Shown: positions 40,519 to 48,419 of the stretch, one piece after another
Layout: every line of letters begins with the position of its first letter
Numbering within the stretch: the first letter of the stretch is position 1
DNA from: HRBIN24 sp035574155
GTDB taxonomy: Bacteria > Chloroflexota > Dehalococcoidia > SM23-28-2 > HRBIN24
Reading direction: 5' to 3'
NCBI GenBank assembly: GCA_035574155.1
Contig: DATLZD010000040.1
Coordinates: forward strand, 1-52,297
DNA: 52,297 nucleotides
Made by a program: the position numbers and the translations under genes
Notes under the pieces: generated by a model
The model's database searches: none
The model's input: the letters and a program-made list of their open reading frames with translations, nothing else
Told to the model about the DNA's origin: nothing

Positions 40519-42246
40519 TCAGGGGAGAGGGACGGCGAGGCCTAGCTCCAGGCCGGGCGCTAGGACCTGGGATACGCTAACGACGATGGAGCCGGTGGGC
40601 CAAGAGCGCTGGCAGGGCTGCCCGGGTGGGGGAGCGCAGCTTTCCCGCAGTACCCCCCCGAAGCCCTGGACTCCGTCCCAGTAGTTGAAGGTCGCGGCCT
40701 GGAACGACCCCGGTGCCTGCGCCCAGGCATCCACCCATCCCGAGCGGCGGCTGACGCCGACTACGAAGTCCCAGCGGTCGGCGGACCCCTGCGGGTAGCG
40801 CCGTGTTGCCAGCGCCCCGACCGGTGCATAGGGCGAGCAGCCGCCGGCGTTGCAGGCTGCCAGCCGGTAGTAGAATATGGCCCCGTCCTTGTCCGGTGCC
40901 CCCACTAGCATGCCGCCCTCCGCCAGCGCACTCGCCGGGACGTCCAGCGCGGTCACGCCGAAGGTAAAGTCGGCGTTGAGGGCGCCCTGCAGCCGGTAGA
41001 AGGTCACGTCGCCGTCCGTAGGGGGGACGATGGCTGCCAGCCCGTAACCCCTGGGCTCGAGGCTGGCGCCCACCGGCGTCGGCGGCACGGGCTGGGCACC
41101 CACCGATGCCGACGTGGCCCCGCCCAGCGGGCCACCGCCCACAGCGCCCCAGCGGTAGGACGACAGCACTGCAGCCAGGGGGTCAGCAGGGGTGAACTGG
41201 TAGTCGCCCTCGTAGACGCGGTTGCGATAGCTCCAGATGAGGTAGGCCGCCACGCCGTTCTGGAAGGCAGCCGACATCTTGGCGTCGAAGAGCCGCGCCC
41301 TGGTCTGGGCATCGAACTGGCCCAGGCTGATGCCTGCCTCGCCGATGATCAGGGGCTTGCCAAGGACGATGGAGTCCTGGATCCGCTCCCGAAGGTAGTC
41401 GGGCAGAGGCACCGTCTCCTCGTTGTAATCGTGGTACTCCAACACGTCCAGCCCAGGCAGGGAGTGAAGGCGCCGGTACTCGTCGCCCTGGGTGCCGGGC
41501 TGGCCGCTGCCCATGGTGCCCAGGGCCAACAGGTGGTTGGGGTCCAGGGACTTGACATAGGCCGACATATCGGCGGCGAAGGCGTAGAGGGCATCGGGGT
41601 CGTGGCGCGTGCGGGTGGCGTCGGTGCTCTCGGCTTCGTTCATGAGCTGCCACATGAGGATAATGGGCTCGTCGCGGTAGCGGGACACGACCCTGCCCAC
41701 ATACTCCTTGTAGGAGATGGGGTAGGAGCCGTAGGGACGGAGGTAGCCGCCCCGGTACCAGTCGGACGTCTTGTAGCCGCCCTCGGTGCAACTGCTCCAC
41801 TGGTTCTCCAGCACGGGCACCAGGTAGATGTTGTGGCTGCGGGCCAGGGAGATGACCTGGTCGAACCGGGAGAAGTCCCTGCCGGAAGCGGTGAAGCGCT
41901 GAAAGGCCCAGAAGCGGACCGCGTTGACACCCATGGCCTCCAGCTCGGCGAAGACCTGCTCCAACTGCGACAGCGTCCAGTCGCTGGAGCAGCCCTGGAG
42001 AACGCCCCCCGTGTAGACCGACAGCAGGTTGTAGCGGTTCACGCCCACGAAGCGGACAGGCTGGTTGCCCGCGTAGAGGTCCCGGCCCACGGCCCGCACG
42101 AACTGGGGAGAGGGGCTGCTGGTCGCCAGGGCCTCGGCGGCAGGGACGGGGGGCAATTCCCTGCCCATGCCTCCACCGAAGGCGACGGCCAGTGGCAGCA
42201 AGGCCAGCAGGAAGGCGGACAGGCGTGCGCCGCGCAGCCGCTCCAC
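40519..42246 (-). CDS. Secreted GH5-like glycoside hydrolase
   Basis: With the GTG at 42246 the protein has 575 residues. It has a signal peptide or anchor (RLRGARLSAFLLALLPLAVAF, about 3-23), a GH5-type TIM barrel (about 48-375) and an unassigned C-terminal region of about 190 residues rich in beta-type sequence. The barrel shows VRFVGVNRYNLLS, GVNAVRFWAFQRF, the acid/base Glu204 in WQLMNEAES and the nucleophile Glu303 in PLIIGEAGIS, as in mannanases and cellulases of this clan. The start is chosen because it gives the export signal; a longer frame from 42477 encodes a low-complexity extension. The gene opens the glycan operon and probably acts on the operon's product or a related beta-glycan. 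Confidence 0.85.
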   Translation of the reverse strand: MERLRGARLSAFLLALLPLAVAFGGGMGRELPPVPAAEALATSSPSPQFVRAVGRDLYAGNQPVRFVGVNRYNLLSVYTGGVLQGCSSDWTLSQLEQVFAELEAMGVNAVRFWAFQRFTASGRDFSRFDQVISLARSHNIYLVPVLENQWSSCTEGGYKTSDWYRGGYLRPYGSYPISYKEYVGRVVSRYRDEPIILMWQLMNEAESTDATRTRHDPDALYAFAADMSAYVKSLDPNHLLALGTMGSGQPGTQGDEYRRLHSLPGLDVLEYHDYNEETVPLPDYLRERIQDSIVLGKPLIIGEAGISLGQFDAQTRARLFDAKMSAAFQNGVAAYLIWSYRNRVYEGDYQFTPADPLAAVLSSYRWGAVGGGPLGGATSASVGAQPVPPTPVGASLEPRGYGLAAIVPPTDGDVTFYRLQGALNADFTFGVTALDVPASALAEGGMLVGAPDKDGAIFYYRLAACNAGGCSPYAPVGALATRRYPQGSADRWDFVVGVSRRSGWVDAWAQAPGSFQAATFNYWDGVQGFGGVLRESCAPPPGQPCQRSWPTGSIVVSVSQVLAPGLELGLAVPLP

Positions 42247-42452
42247 GCAACGTGGGACGCCCCCCGCCTTCCTATCGTTACAGGTATGTCGTGCGGGAGT
42301 CCAGCGACGTGACGCCCTCCTGTCGGAGGGCGGGGACGGGCCGCTAGCCGCCTGGCGTCCCTTGGCGGCCGAGGCGCTGACGAGCCCAGAGCTCTCAGGA
42401 GGGGCCTTCTCCTCGGGTGGGCAGGTGGCCATCGGAGCACCGGTGGGTAACG

Positions 42453-42571
42453 GGCCTGCTGATGCCCCTGCCGGCACCGGCAGGGGTGGACCTCGTGGCC
42501 CACCGCCGCCCGGACGGAGGTCTGGCCTGTCCGCGGCCGCAAGCGGTCGCCGGGCCGCTGCATCAGGGGCC
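42453..42571. other. Possible structured RNA element (four-way-junction fold) upstream of the GH5-like gene
   Basis: A closing stem GGCC..CTGATG (42453-42456, 42459-42464) / CATCAG..GGCC (42561-42566, 42568-42571) encloses three hairpins: CCCCTGCCGG/CCGGCAGGGG (42465-42486), GACCTC/GAGGTC (42489-42494 with 42517-42522) and GGCCGC/GCGGTC (42535-42548). If transcribed on the minus strand it would lie in the leader of the GH5-like gene, about 207 bases before its start. It matches no riboswitch class I know. In DNA this G+C-rich some pairing is expected by chance, so this is tentative. Confidence 0.35.
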
Positions 42572-42808
42572 TACCACCTTCCCACCGCCCACCACCAGGG
42601 CCACCAGGTCAGAGGTGGAAAGGGTCGCTCCCGGGTTCCCGTGGACGGTCGGGGCATTACCCACGCCCAGGGAGGAGGTCGGGGAACGACGAGTGGGGCC
42701 GGCTGCCCAGTTGGCGAGGTGCCAGGGCAGCTGCCGCGAGAAAGGGCCAGAGGGACCACATGCCCCATCTGTCAGCGCCTGCATCGCTGCCGGTGCTGCT
42801 GGACGCAT
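42563..42808 (-). CDS. Doubtful small protein (81 residues)
   Basis: The frame starts with ATG at 42808, preceded by GGGAGGGG at about 4 bp, and a promoter candidate lies 24-52 bp upstream. The product has a low-complexity Ala/Pro/Ser start and ends in TSDLVALVVGGGKVVGP. It resembles no family I know. G or C at third codon positions is visibly less frequent than in the surrounding genes, which argues against coding. Its stop lies inside the closing stem of the possible structured element. It could equally be a leader region. Confidence 0.3.
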   Translation of the reverse strand: MRPAAPAAMQALTDGACGPSGPFSRQLPWHLANWAAGPTRRSPTSSLGVGNAPTVHGNPGATLSTSDLVALVVGGGKVVGP

Positions 42809-42831
42809 GAGCCCCTCCCGCCGCAACTGTC

Positions 42832-42860
42832 TTAATACCCTAACAGACACGAATGGGCAA
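42832..42860 (-). promoter_or_regulatory. Promoter candidate in the gap before the GH5-like gene
   Basis: On the minus strand TTGCCC (42860-42855) and TATTAA (42837-42832) are 17 bp apart, in one of the few A/T-richer patches of the window. It would drive transcription towards the doubtful small frame, the structured element and the glycan operon. Confidence 0.4.
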
Positions 42861-42872
42861 GAGGAAATTACA

Positions 42873-42903
42873 CGCTGACGGGCCCCCTGGGGGCCCGTCA
42901 GCG
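42873..42903 (-). terminator. Hairpin terminator after the tad operon
   Basis: A 14-bp perfect inverted repeat with arms built on GCTGACGGGCCCC pairs around a three-base loop. It starts about 25 bases after the tadC stop on the minus strand and is followed there by GTGTAATTTCC, a weak T tract. It probably ends the Tad transcript, with no strong terminator-type tail on the other strand. Confidence 0.65.
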
Positions 42904-42927
42904 CGGCGGCGAGGGTCAGGAGTTGGC

Positions 42928-43818
42928 CTATTCGTTGAGCATCTTCAGCAGGGCGATGGCCGTGGGCCCGATGCCGACGATGAACAGGGCGGGCAGGTTG
43001 CAGAAGATGATGGGGAAGATGAGGAGCACGGCCGCCCGCCGGGCCGCCTGCTCGGCCCGCTGCTGTCTGCGGGTGCGCATCTGCTCCGCCTGCACCCGGA
43101 GCACCTGGCCCACGCTCACCCCCATCTGCTCCGCCTGGACGACGGCGTTGACGAAGGCGCTGAGGTCCTCTACGCCGGTCCGCTGGGCCATGTCCATGAG
43201 GGCCTGGCGGCGGGGCTTGCCCAGGGCCACCTCCCGCACGGCGGTGCGCAGCTCAGCGGCAAAGGGTCCGGGCACCCGCTCGGCCACCCTCGTCAGGGCG
43301 GCGTCCAGCCCCAGCCCCGCCTCCACCATGGTCGTGATGAGGTCGAAGGCGTCGGGCAGCCCCTTCCAGATGGCGTTCTGGCGGCGGCGGACTCGCATCT
43401 CCAGCCACAGGTAGGGCAGGGCGGCGCCAGTGAGGGCCAGCAGCATGAGAGGCAGCACCAGCGCGCCGCCGGAGGCGCCCGCCGCCACCGCCAGCGCCAC
43501 GAAGGCCGCCGGCAGGCCTATGGCCAGGAGGCCCCACTGCAGCAGGAACAGGTTGAACGGGACGGTGCTGCCGGCCATCTCCAGCTTGTGCCGCACCATG
43601 GTCAGCAGGCGGGCCGGCAGGAGGGCGGCCGCGACCCCCGAGAAGTCGGGCAGCAGCAGCCGGGAGACGGGCGGGAGGGGCGGTGCCTGGGCCTCGCTTC
43701 GATAGCGGGCCAGGGAGCGCACACGCTCTCGCGCCGGGTCCTGCCGCCTCCACAGCAGGGCCAGCGTCAGCAGGAAGACGCTGACGAAGGTGGCGAGCAT
43801 CGCTACGGCGTTCAACAT
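42928..43818 (-). CDS. tadC: Tad pilus inner-membrane platform protein TadC
   Basis: The 296-residue type II secretion F-domain protein has an N-terminal helix (about 3-22), two central helices, the F domain (LPDAFDLITTMVEAGLGLDAAL, then FAAELRTAVREVALGKPRRQALMDMA and VEDLSAFVNAVVQAEQMGVSV) and a C-terminal helix (AAVLLIFPIIFCNLPALFIVG). TadC and TadB form the platform on which the TadA ATPase acts. The start at 43818 has an AGGAGG site. It is the last gene of the operon, 20 bp after tadB, and is followed by a terminator hairpin. Confidence 0.93.
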   Translation of the reverse strand: MLNAVAMLATFVSVFLLTLALLWRRQDPARERVRSLARYRSEAQAPPLPPVSRLLLPDFSGVAAALLPARLLTMVRHKLEMAGSTVPFNLFLLQWGLLAIGLPAAFVALAVAAGASGGALVLPLMLLALTGAALPYLWLEMRVRRRQNAIWKGLPDAFDLITTMVEAGLGLDAALTRVAERVPGPFAAELRTAVREVALGKPRRQALMDMAQRTGVEDLSAFVNAVVQAEQMGVSVGQVLRVQAEQMRTRRQQRAEQAARRAAVLLIFPIIFCNLPALFIVGIGPTAIALLKMLNE

Positions 43819-43837
43819 CCCTTTCGGCCTCCTGCCT

Positions 43838-44812
43838 TCAGACGTCGATGGCGACGATGCGTCTCATGATGACGATCCCTATTACCTGCCAGACCCCGGC
43901 CAAGACTAGCAGGGCCACCCCCACCGGCTCCTCGAGCATCGCGCCGATGTATTGCCGGTTAGCGAGCAACAGGATGGCGGCCAGCACCACCGGCACCAGG
44001 GCGGCCACATTTCCCTCCCAGCGCTGCATGGTGGTGATGGTCCTGATCTGGCCCCGGATGCGCTCCCGCTCGCGAATGGTGCGGGCGGTGTTGTCCAGGA
44101 TCTCGGCCAGGTTTCCTCCCACCTCCCGCTGGACCAGCACTGCCGTGACCACCAGCTCCAGCTCGTAGCTGTGGCAGCGCTGCACCAGGCTCCGTAGGGC
44201 GTCCTCCACGCTGGCCCCCAGGTTCGCGTCCTGCAGTGCCCGACCGAGCTCTGGCCCCAGGGGCGGTGACAGGCGGCGTGCCGCTGCCTCCATCGCCTGC
44301 AAGAAGCCGAAGCCCGCTCGCAGGGCGTTGGCCATGATGCTCAGGGCCTCGGGCAGCTGCCTCTCGATGCGGCGCAGCCGTCGCTGTTGCAAGAGGCCCA
44401 GATAGAGGGACGGGAGGACGTATCCCACGGCGGCCGCCGCCAGCGCCGCCGCCAGCCCGATGGGGCTGCCGCCGACGATGACCAGGGCCAGCAGGAAGGC
44501 CGCGGCAGCCACCAAGAGCCGCAGGGCCACGTAGTGGGGCGGGGAGAGGGAAAGCCCCGCCCGCTGCAGCTCCAATGCCAGCCGTGCCGTCCTGCCCTCC
44601 GGCCCCAGGAACGGGCTCAGGAGGGGGATGCCCCTCAGTCGACCGCGCAGTACGAGGGCGGGCGGGGCCTGGCGGTGGCCCCTGCCTTCCTTGACCTGAC
44701 GCAGCCGCCGCAGGCCGGCGTCCTCGCTGCGGGTCATGAGGTAGACGGCCAGGACGCCCAGGGCCACCGACACGGCCACGAACAGGGACGCTAGCACCAC
44801 CAAGCCGTCCAT
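43838..44812 (-). CDS. tadB: Tad pilus inner-membrane platform protein TadB
   Basis: The 324-residue protein has an N-terminal helix (about 3-25), two helices near 95-140, an F domain (QLPEALSIMANALRAGFGFLQAMEAAARR, LGRALQDANLGASVEDALRSL, LVVTAVLVQREVGGNLAEILD) and two C-terminal helices. EVGGNLAEILDNTARTIRER is a good marker for TadB. Its stop is 20 bp from the tadC start, and it begins 4 bp after tadA. Platform proteins of this pair are thought to link the rotating or pumping ATPase to pilin extraction. Confidence 0.94.
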   Translation of the reverse strand: MDGLVVLASLFVAVSVALGVLAVYLMTRSEDAGLRRLRQVKEGRGHRQAPPALVLRGRLRGIPLLSPFLGPEGRTARLALELQRAGLSLSPPHYVALRLLVAAAAFLLALVIVGGSPIGLAAALAAAAVGYVLPSLYLGLLQQRRLRRIERQLPEALSIMANALRAGFGFLQAMEAAARRLSPPLGPELGRALQDANLGASVEDALRSLVQRCHSYELELVVTAVLVQREVGGNLAEILDNTARTIRERERIRGQIRTITTMQRWEGNVAALVPVVLAAILLLANRQYIGAMLEEPVGVALLVLAGVWQVIGIVIMRRIVAIDV

Positions 44813-44815
44813 GCC

Positions 44816-46195
44816 TTACCACCTCTCCATGGCCGTCTCGGCCATGAACAGCTCCGTGGGCACCTCCACGCCGGCCGCCTGAAAGCGGTCGGCACAGCGG
44901 GGGCGGATGCCCATGGCCCCGAACTCCCCCAGCACCCGGCCGTCGCTGGCGACGCCTCGGAGCTCGAAGCGGAACAGCTCCTGCATGGTCACCGTGTGGC
45001 CCTCCATGCCCGTTACCTCGCAGATGGAGACCAAGCGGCGTCGGCCGTCGGAGTGGCGGGCCATCTGGACGACGATATGCAGGGCCGAGGCGATCTGCTC
45101 GCGGATGGCCTGGACGGGGAGGTCGAACCCAGCCATGAGCACCATGTTCTCCACCCTGGCCAGGGCATCGCGGGGCGAGTTGGCGTGGATGGTGGACATG
45201 GAGCCCTCGTGGCCGGTGTTCATGGCCTGCATCATGTCGAAGGCCTCGGCCCCCCGCACCTCCCCCACGATGATGCGGTCGGGCCGCATGCGCAGGGCGT
45301 TGCGGAACAGGTCCCGCTGCGTCACCTCGTTCTTCCCCTCCAGGTTGGGCGGGCGCGCCTCCAGGCGCAGCACATGGGGCTGTTGCAGCCGCAGCTCCAG
45401 GGGGTCCTCGATGGTGATGATCCGTTCCCGTTCCGGCACGTAGGCCGATAGGGCATTGAGGAAGGTGGTCTTGCCGGTGCCGGTGCCGCCCGAGATGAGG
45501 ATGTTGAGCCTCGCCCTCACGCAGGCCTCCAGGAAAAGCGCCCACTCCTGCGGCAGGGTGCCCCCTTGGATGAGCTGCTCCATGGTCAGCTTGTCCTTGC
45601 GGAACTTGCGGATGGTGATGAGGGGGCTGTCGGGCGCTACCGGCGGGATGATGATGTTCACCCGTGAGCCGTCGGGCAGGCGGGCGTCCACCATGGGCGA
45701 GGACTCGTCCACGCGCCGCCCCAGGGGGGCGATGATGCGCTCGGCGATGCGCATGATGTGCTCGTGGTCCCGGAAGCGGACCTCGCTCAGGTAGATGATG
45801 CCGTCGCGCTCGTAGTAGACCTCCCGCGGACCGTTCACCATCACCTCCGAGATGGAGGGGTCGCGGATGGCGGGGTCGATGGGCCCGTAGCCCAGCACCT
45901 CGCTCACCACCGCCGCCACTATCTCGTCCCGTAGCTCGCCGGCCACCTGGGGGGCCATCTCTCCCAGGAGGGCTCGGGCTGCCATCTCGACGGCGGCCCG
46001 GCTGCCCTCGCCGTCCAGGCGCTCCATCTGGGCCAGGTCCACGTCCCGCAACAGCCGCTGGTGGACCTGGAGCACCAGGTCCAGCAGGCGGTCCTCGTCC
46101 CGCGGCAGCGGGGCCGCCGGCCGTGGCTGCCGCTCGTCGGCGGCTGTCGGTGGCCGGGTGCCCGGCGGCCGCTGGCGCCATTGCCACTGGTTCAT
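44816..46195 (-). CDS. tadA: Tad pilus assembly ATPase TadA/CpaF
   Basis: The 459-residue secretion ATPase has an N-terminal helical region, the N1 domain (YGPIDPAIRDPSISEVMVNGPREVYYERDG, described by positions 103-132), and the RecA-like core with Walker A GGTGTGKTT (236-244), the Asp box RIITIEDPLELRL, Walker B RIIVGEVRGAEAFDM (about 316-330) and the His box STIHANSPRDALAR. It powers pilus extension and retraction. The start has AGGAGGAGGA before it and is 31 bp after tadZ. Motifs are all intact. Confidence 0.96.
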   Translation of the reverse strand: MNQWQWRQRPPGTRPPTAADERQPRPAAPLPRDEDRLLDLVLQVHQRLLRDVDLAQMERLDGEGSRAAVEMAARALLGEMAPQVAGELRDEIVAAVVSEVLGYGPIDPAIRDPSISEVMVNGPREVYYERDGIIYLSEVRFRDHEHIMRIAERIIAPLGRRVDESSPMVDARLPDGSRVNIIIPPVAPDSPLITIRKFRKDKLTMEQLIQGGTLPQEWALFLEACVRARLNILISGGTGTGKTTFLNALSAYVPERERIITIEDPLELRLQQPHVLRLEARPPNLEGKNEVTQRDLFRNALRMRPDRIIVGEVRGAEAFDMMQAMNTGHEGSMSTIHANSPRDALARVENMVLMAGFDLPVQAIREQIASALHIVVQMARHSDGRRRLVSICEVTGMEGHTVTMQELFRFELRGVASDGRVLGEFGAMGIRPRCADRFQAAGVEVPTELFMAETAMERW

Positions 46196-46226
46196 GTTGG
46201 TATCCTCCTCCTGGTGGACCTTGGCC

Positions 46227-47465
46227 TTACGTCCCCAAGCGTCGTCGGCCGCCGTGGCCGGGGAGGAAGCGTAGCAGGCGACGTCCGCTGCTGACCGGCC
46301 CGGTGCCCAGCCCGATGCCGCTGAGCCTGGCCGCCAGGGCGCCCACGCTATGGGCCATCTTGGAGTCGGGTGCCGACAGGACCGCCGGCTGGCCCACCTG
46401 GGCGCAGTGGTGCACCACCGGGTCGAAGGGGATGGTCCAGAAGACGTCCTGCTCCAGGACCGACCGCAGGTCGTCGTGGCGGATGCCGTTGCTGGGGTAG
46501 GTGTGGTTCAGGACCACCTTCACCTTCTCCATGTCCAGGCCCCAGGAGCGCAGGAGGCCCAGGGCCAGCATGGTGTCCTTAAGGCTGGTGATGTCAGGGG
46601 TGGTGACCAGCAGGCAGAGGGTGGCCACCTCCATGGCGGCGGCGGTGCAGGGGTTCAGGCCCGAGGGGGTATCCAACACCACGTAGTCCTGGCTCTGGGC
46701 GATGAGCTGGACCACCCGTTGCAGGCGTTGGGGCTCCACCTCTTGCCAGGAGTCCACCAGGGTGGCCGTGGGCAGGACCAGCAGGCCGCTGGGGTGGGGC
46801 TGCAGGTAGTCCAGCACTCGGTGCCGGTCCAGCTCTTCGGCGCGGCGGGCCACCTGGGCCAGGCAGTGACTGGGGGGGACGTGCTCCAGGCCGAGGAGGA
46901 GGCCCACGTCGCCGTAGTTGGGCTCCGTGTCCACCAGGGCCACCGATTGGGCGGTGGCCCGACGCAGGGCCAGGGCCAGGTTCACTGAGAGGGTGCTCTT
47001 GCCCACCCCTCCCTTCAGGCTGGCCACGGTGACGACGGTGCCCTGGGCGGGCAGCCCCTCGGTCTGCCGGGCCTGCCGCATGCGCCGCTTCTCCTCGGCC
47101 TCGAGCACGGCATAGATGGAGCGGGTCAGGTCCTGCCCCGATACGGGCTTCAGCAGGTAGTCGCGGGCGCCGGCCAACACCGCCCGTCGCATCGCCTCCA
47201 CGTCCGACAGGGAGGAGCAGACCACCACCGGCGTCTCGGGCAGGGCGTTGGCCAAGGCCTCCACCGTCTGCAGACAGGGCATCAATGGCTCCTCGGCTGC
47301 CACCAGGACCACGTCGGGCTGCGCGCTGCGGGCGATGGTGACGGCATCGATGCCCAGCCCCGCCTCGCCCGCCAGGCTGAAGTGTCCCCTGGCCAGGGCC
47401 TTCTTGAGGTCGGCCCGGCTGTTGAGGTCCGGGTCTACAATGAGCACCGCCGGCATTTTGGCCAT
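46227..47465 (-). CDS. cpaE: Tad pilus localisation ATPase TadZ/CpaE
   Basis: The 412-residue protein has an N-terminal receiver-like domain (about 5-125) and a MinD/ParA-like ATPase. The receiver keeps VLIVDPD near 7-13 and the lysine in YLLKPVSG (103-110), but the phospho-acceptor place after PDVVLV is alanine 56, so it cannot be phosphorylated in the usual way. The ATPase has the deviant Walker A KGGVGKST (151-158), DTEPNYGDVGLLLG, and VVLDTPSGLNP. TadZ proteins mark the pole or site where the pilus is built. The degenerate receiver is common in this family. It lies between cpaB and tadA. Confidence 0.92.
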   Translation of the reverse strand: MAKMPAVLIVDPDLNSRADLKKALARGHFSLAGEAGLGIDAVTIARSAQPDVVLVAAEEPLMPCLQTVEALANALPETPVVVCSSLSDVEAMRRAVLAGARDYLLKPVSGQDLTRSIYAVLEAEEKRRMRQARQTEGLPAQGTVVTVASLKGGVGKSTLSVNLALALRRATAQSVALVDTEPNYGDVGLLLGLEHVPPSHCLAQVARRAEELDRHRVLDYLQPHPSGLLVLPTATLVDSWQEVEPQRLQRVVQLIAQSQDYVVLDTPSGLNPCTAAAMEVATLCLLVTTPDITSLKDTMLALGLLRSWGLDMEKVKVVLNHTYPSNGIRHDDLRSVLEQDVFWTIPFDPVVHHCAQVGQPAVLSAPDSKMAHSVGALAARLSGIGLGTGPVSSGRRLLRFLPGHGGRRRLGT

Positions 47466-47513
47466 GACCTCAGATCCACCTTTCCATGGATGAGTGCTCC
47501 TTGCCCCGCCCCA

Positions 47514-48383
47514 TCAGCGCCGAAGGGTGGGGGCCGTTAGCTGGGGCAAGAAGTCCAGGTTGGTTCCCGGGTACACCGGCACCTCGCCTGTTTCCCCGAA
47601 GCGACGCAGGGCCACCCGCAGCTCGCCGTTGCTCAATGCCCAGGCCAGTCGCTGGGCCTGCTCGGGCGTCACCGCCAGGGTGATGGTGGCCGCCTTCGGG
47701 TTGGGCTTCACCTGCTCCACCGGGACCCGCGGCGCCTGACCGCCGGAGCCCTGGCCGGCCGAGGGGACCACCGGCTCCACCGCCTGCGCGACAGCCAGGA
47801 CCTCCACGTCCTGCAGGACGGTCATGCTCAGGAAGTTGTTGAAGTCGGTGCTCTCACTGGGGTTGCCGCTGAGGCCGTAAAAGGTGACGTCGAAGACGCC
47901 GATGACGTCCACTCGGTCGCCGGGGCGGACGAGGCCGCCGGCGGCCGTGGCCTCCTCGATGGGGATGGAGACGGCCCGCATGCCCGGGGGCACCACGTAG
48001 GAGAGGGGCATGTCGGTGGAGACGGAGGCGGCCGTCACGGAGGGGGCGGCCACGTCCCGTGCCTGGACCTGTTCGCCGGCGGAGATGGGCAGGAGGGCTA
48101 CCCTGCCCACCGCCAGCTCGGGGCTGCGCAGGGCGCCGTCCACCGCCACCGCCGCCGGGACCTGTCGGACCTCCACCATGTCGGCGCTGATGGTGCTGCC
48201 GGGCCCTATGGCCTGCCGGGCCACCAGCACCGGCACTGCGCCATCGCCGCCTGACGAGTCGCTGCCGGAGCTGAGGGCTACGGCCACCAGGAGGGCGGCC
48301 ACCGCCCCGAAGGCCAGGGCCAGGAGGAGGGCTACCCGTTCCGGCCTGCCCCTGAGGCCTCTGGTCATCGCATTGCCGGCCAT
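47514..48383 (-). CDS. cpaB: Flp pilus assembly protein CpaB/RcpC
   Basis: The 289-residue protein has one N-terminal membrane helix (about 17-38), a SAF domain (VLVARQAIGPGSTISADMVE, about 52-71, then GRVALLPISAGEQVQARDV) and the RcpC region (VVPPGMRAVSIPIEEATAAGGLVRPGDRVDVIGVFDV, about 130-166, and ATITLAVTPEQAQRLAWALSNGELRVALR near the end). In diderms CpaB works with the secretin; here no secretin is present, so it probably acts at the outer face of the membrane or in the wall. The exact start is uncertain between ATGs at 48383 and 48368. Confidence 0.93.
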   Translation of the reverse strand: MAGNAMTRGLRGRPERVALLLALAFGAVAALLVAVALSSGSDSSGGDGAVPVLVARQAIGPGSTISADMVEVRQVPAAVAVDGALRSPELAVGRVALLPISAGEQVQARDVAAPSVTAASVSTDMPLSYVVPPGMRAVSIPIEEATAAGGLVRPGDRVDVIGVFDVTFYGLSGNPSESTDFNNFLSMTVLQDVEVLAVAQAVEPVVPSAGQGSGGQAPRVPVEQVKPNPKAATITLAVTPEQAQRLAWALSNGELRVALRRFGETGEVPVYPGTNLDFLPQLTAPTLRR

Positions 48384-48419
48384 AGCGCTTATACCTGCCT
48401 TTCCCCCTTGCGGGTCTGC

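Noticed and set aside
42247..42477. N-terminal extension of the GH5-like protein
   Set aside because: It is Pro/Ser/Ala-rich and would bury the export signal; the GTG at 42246 places the signal at the N-terminus.
42250..42600. Possible c-di-GMP (GEMM) riboswitch before the GH5-like gene
   Set aside because: Fragments such as GTTACC and CCGATGG are present but the conserved ACGCACAGGGCAAACC and GGGACGCAAAGCC parts are not.
43959..46187. 742-codon frame overlapping tadA and tadB on the same strand
   Set aside because: Its product is Pro/Gly/Arg/Ala-rich without motifs, while the overlapping frames give intact TadA and TadB.
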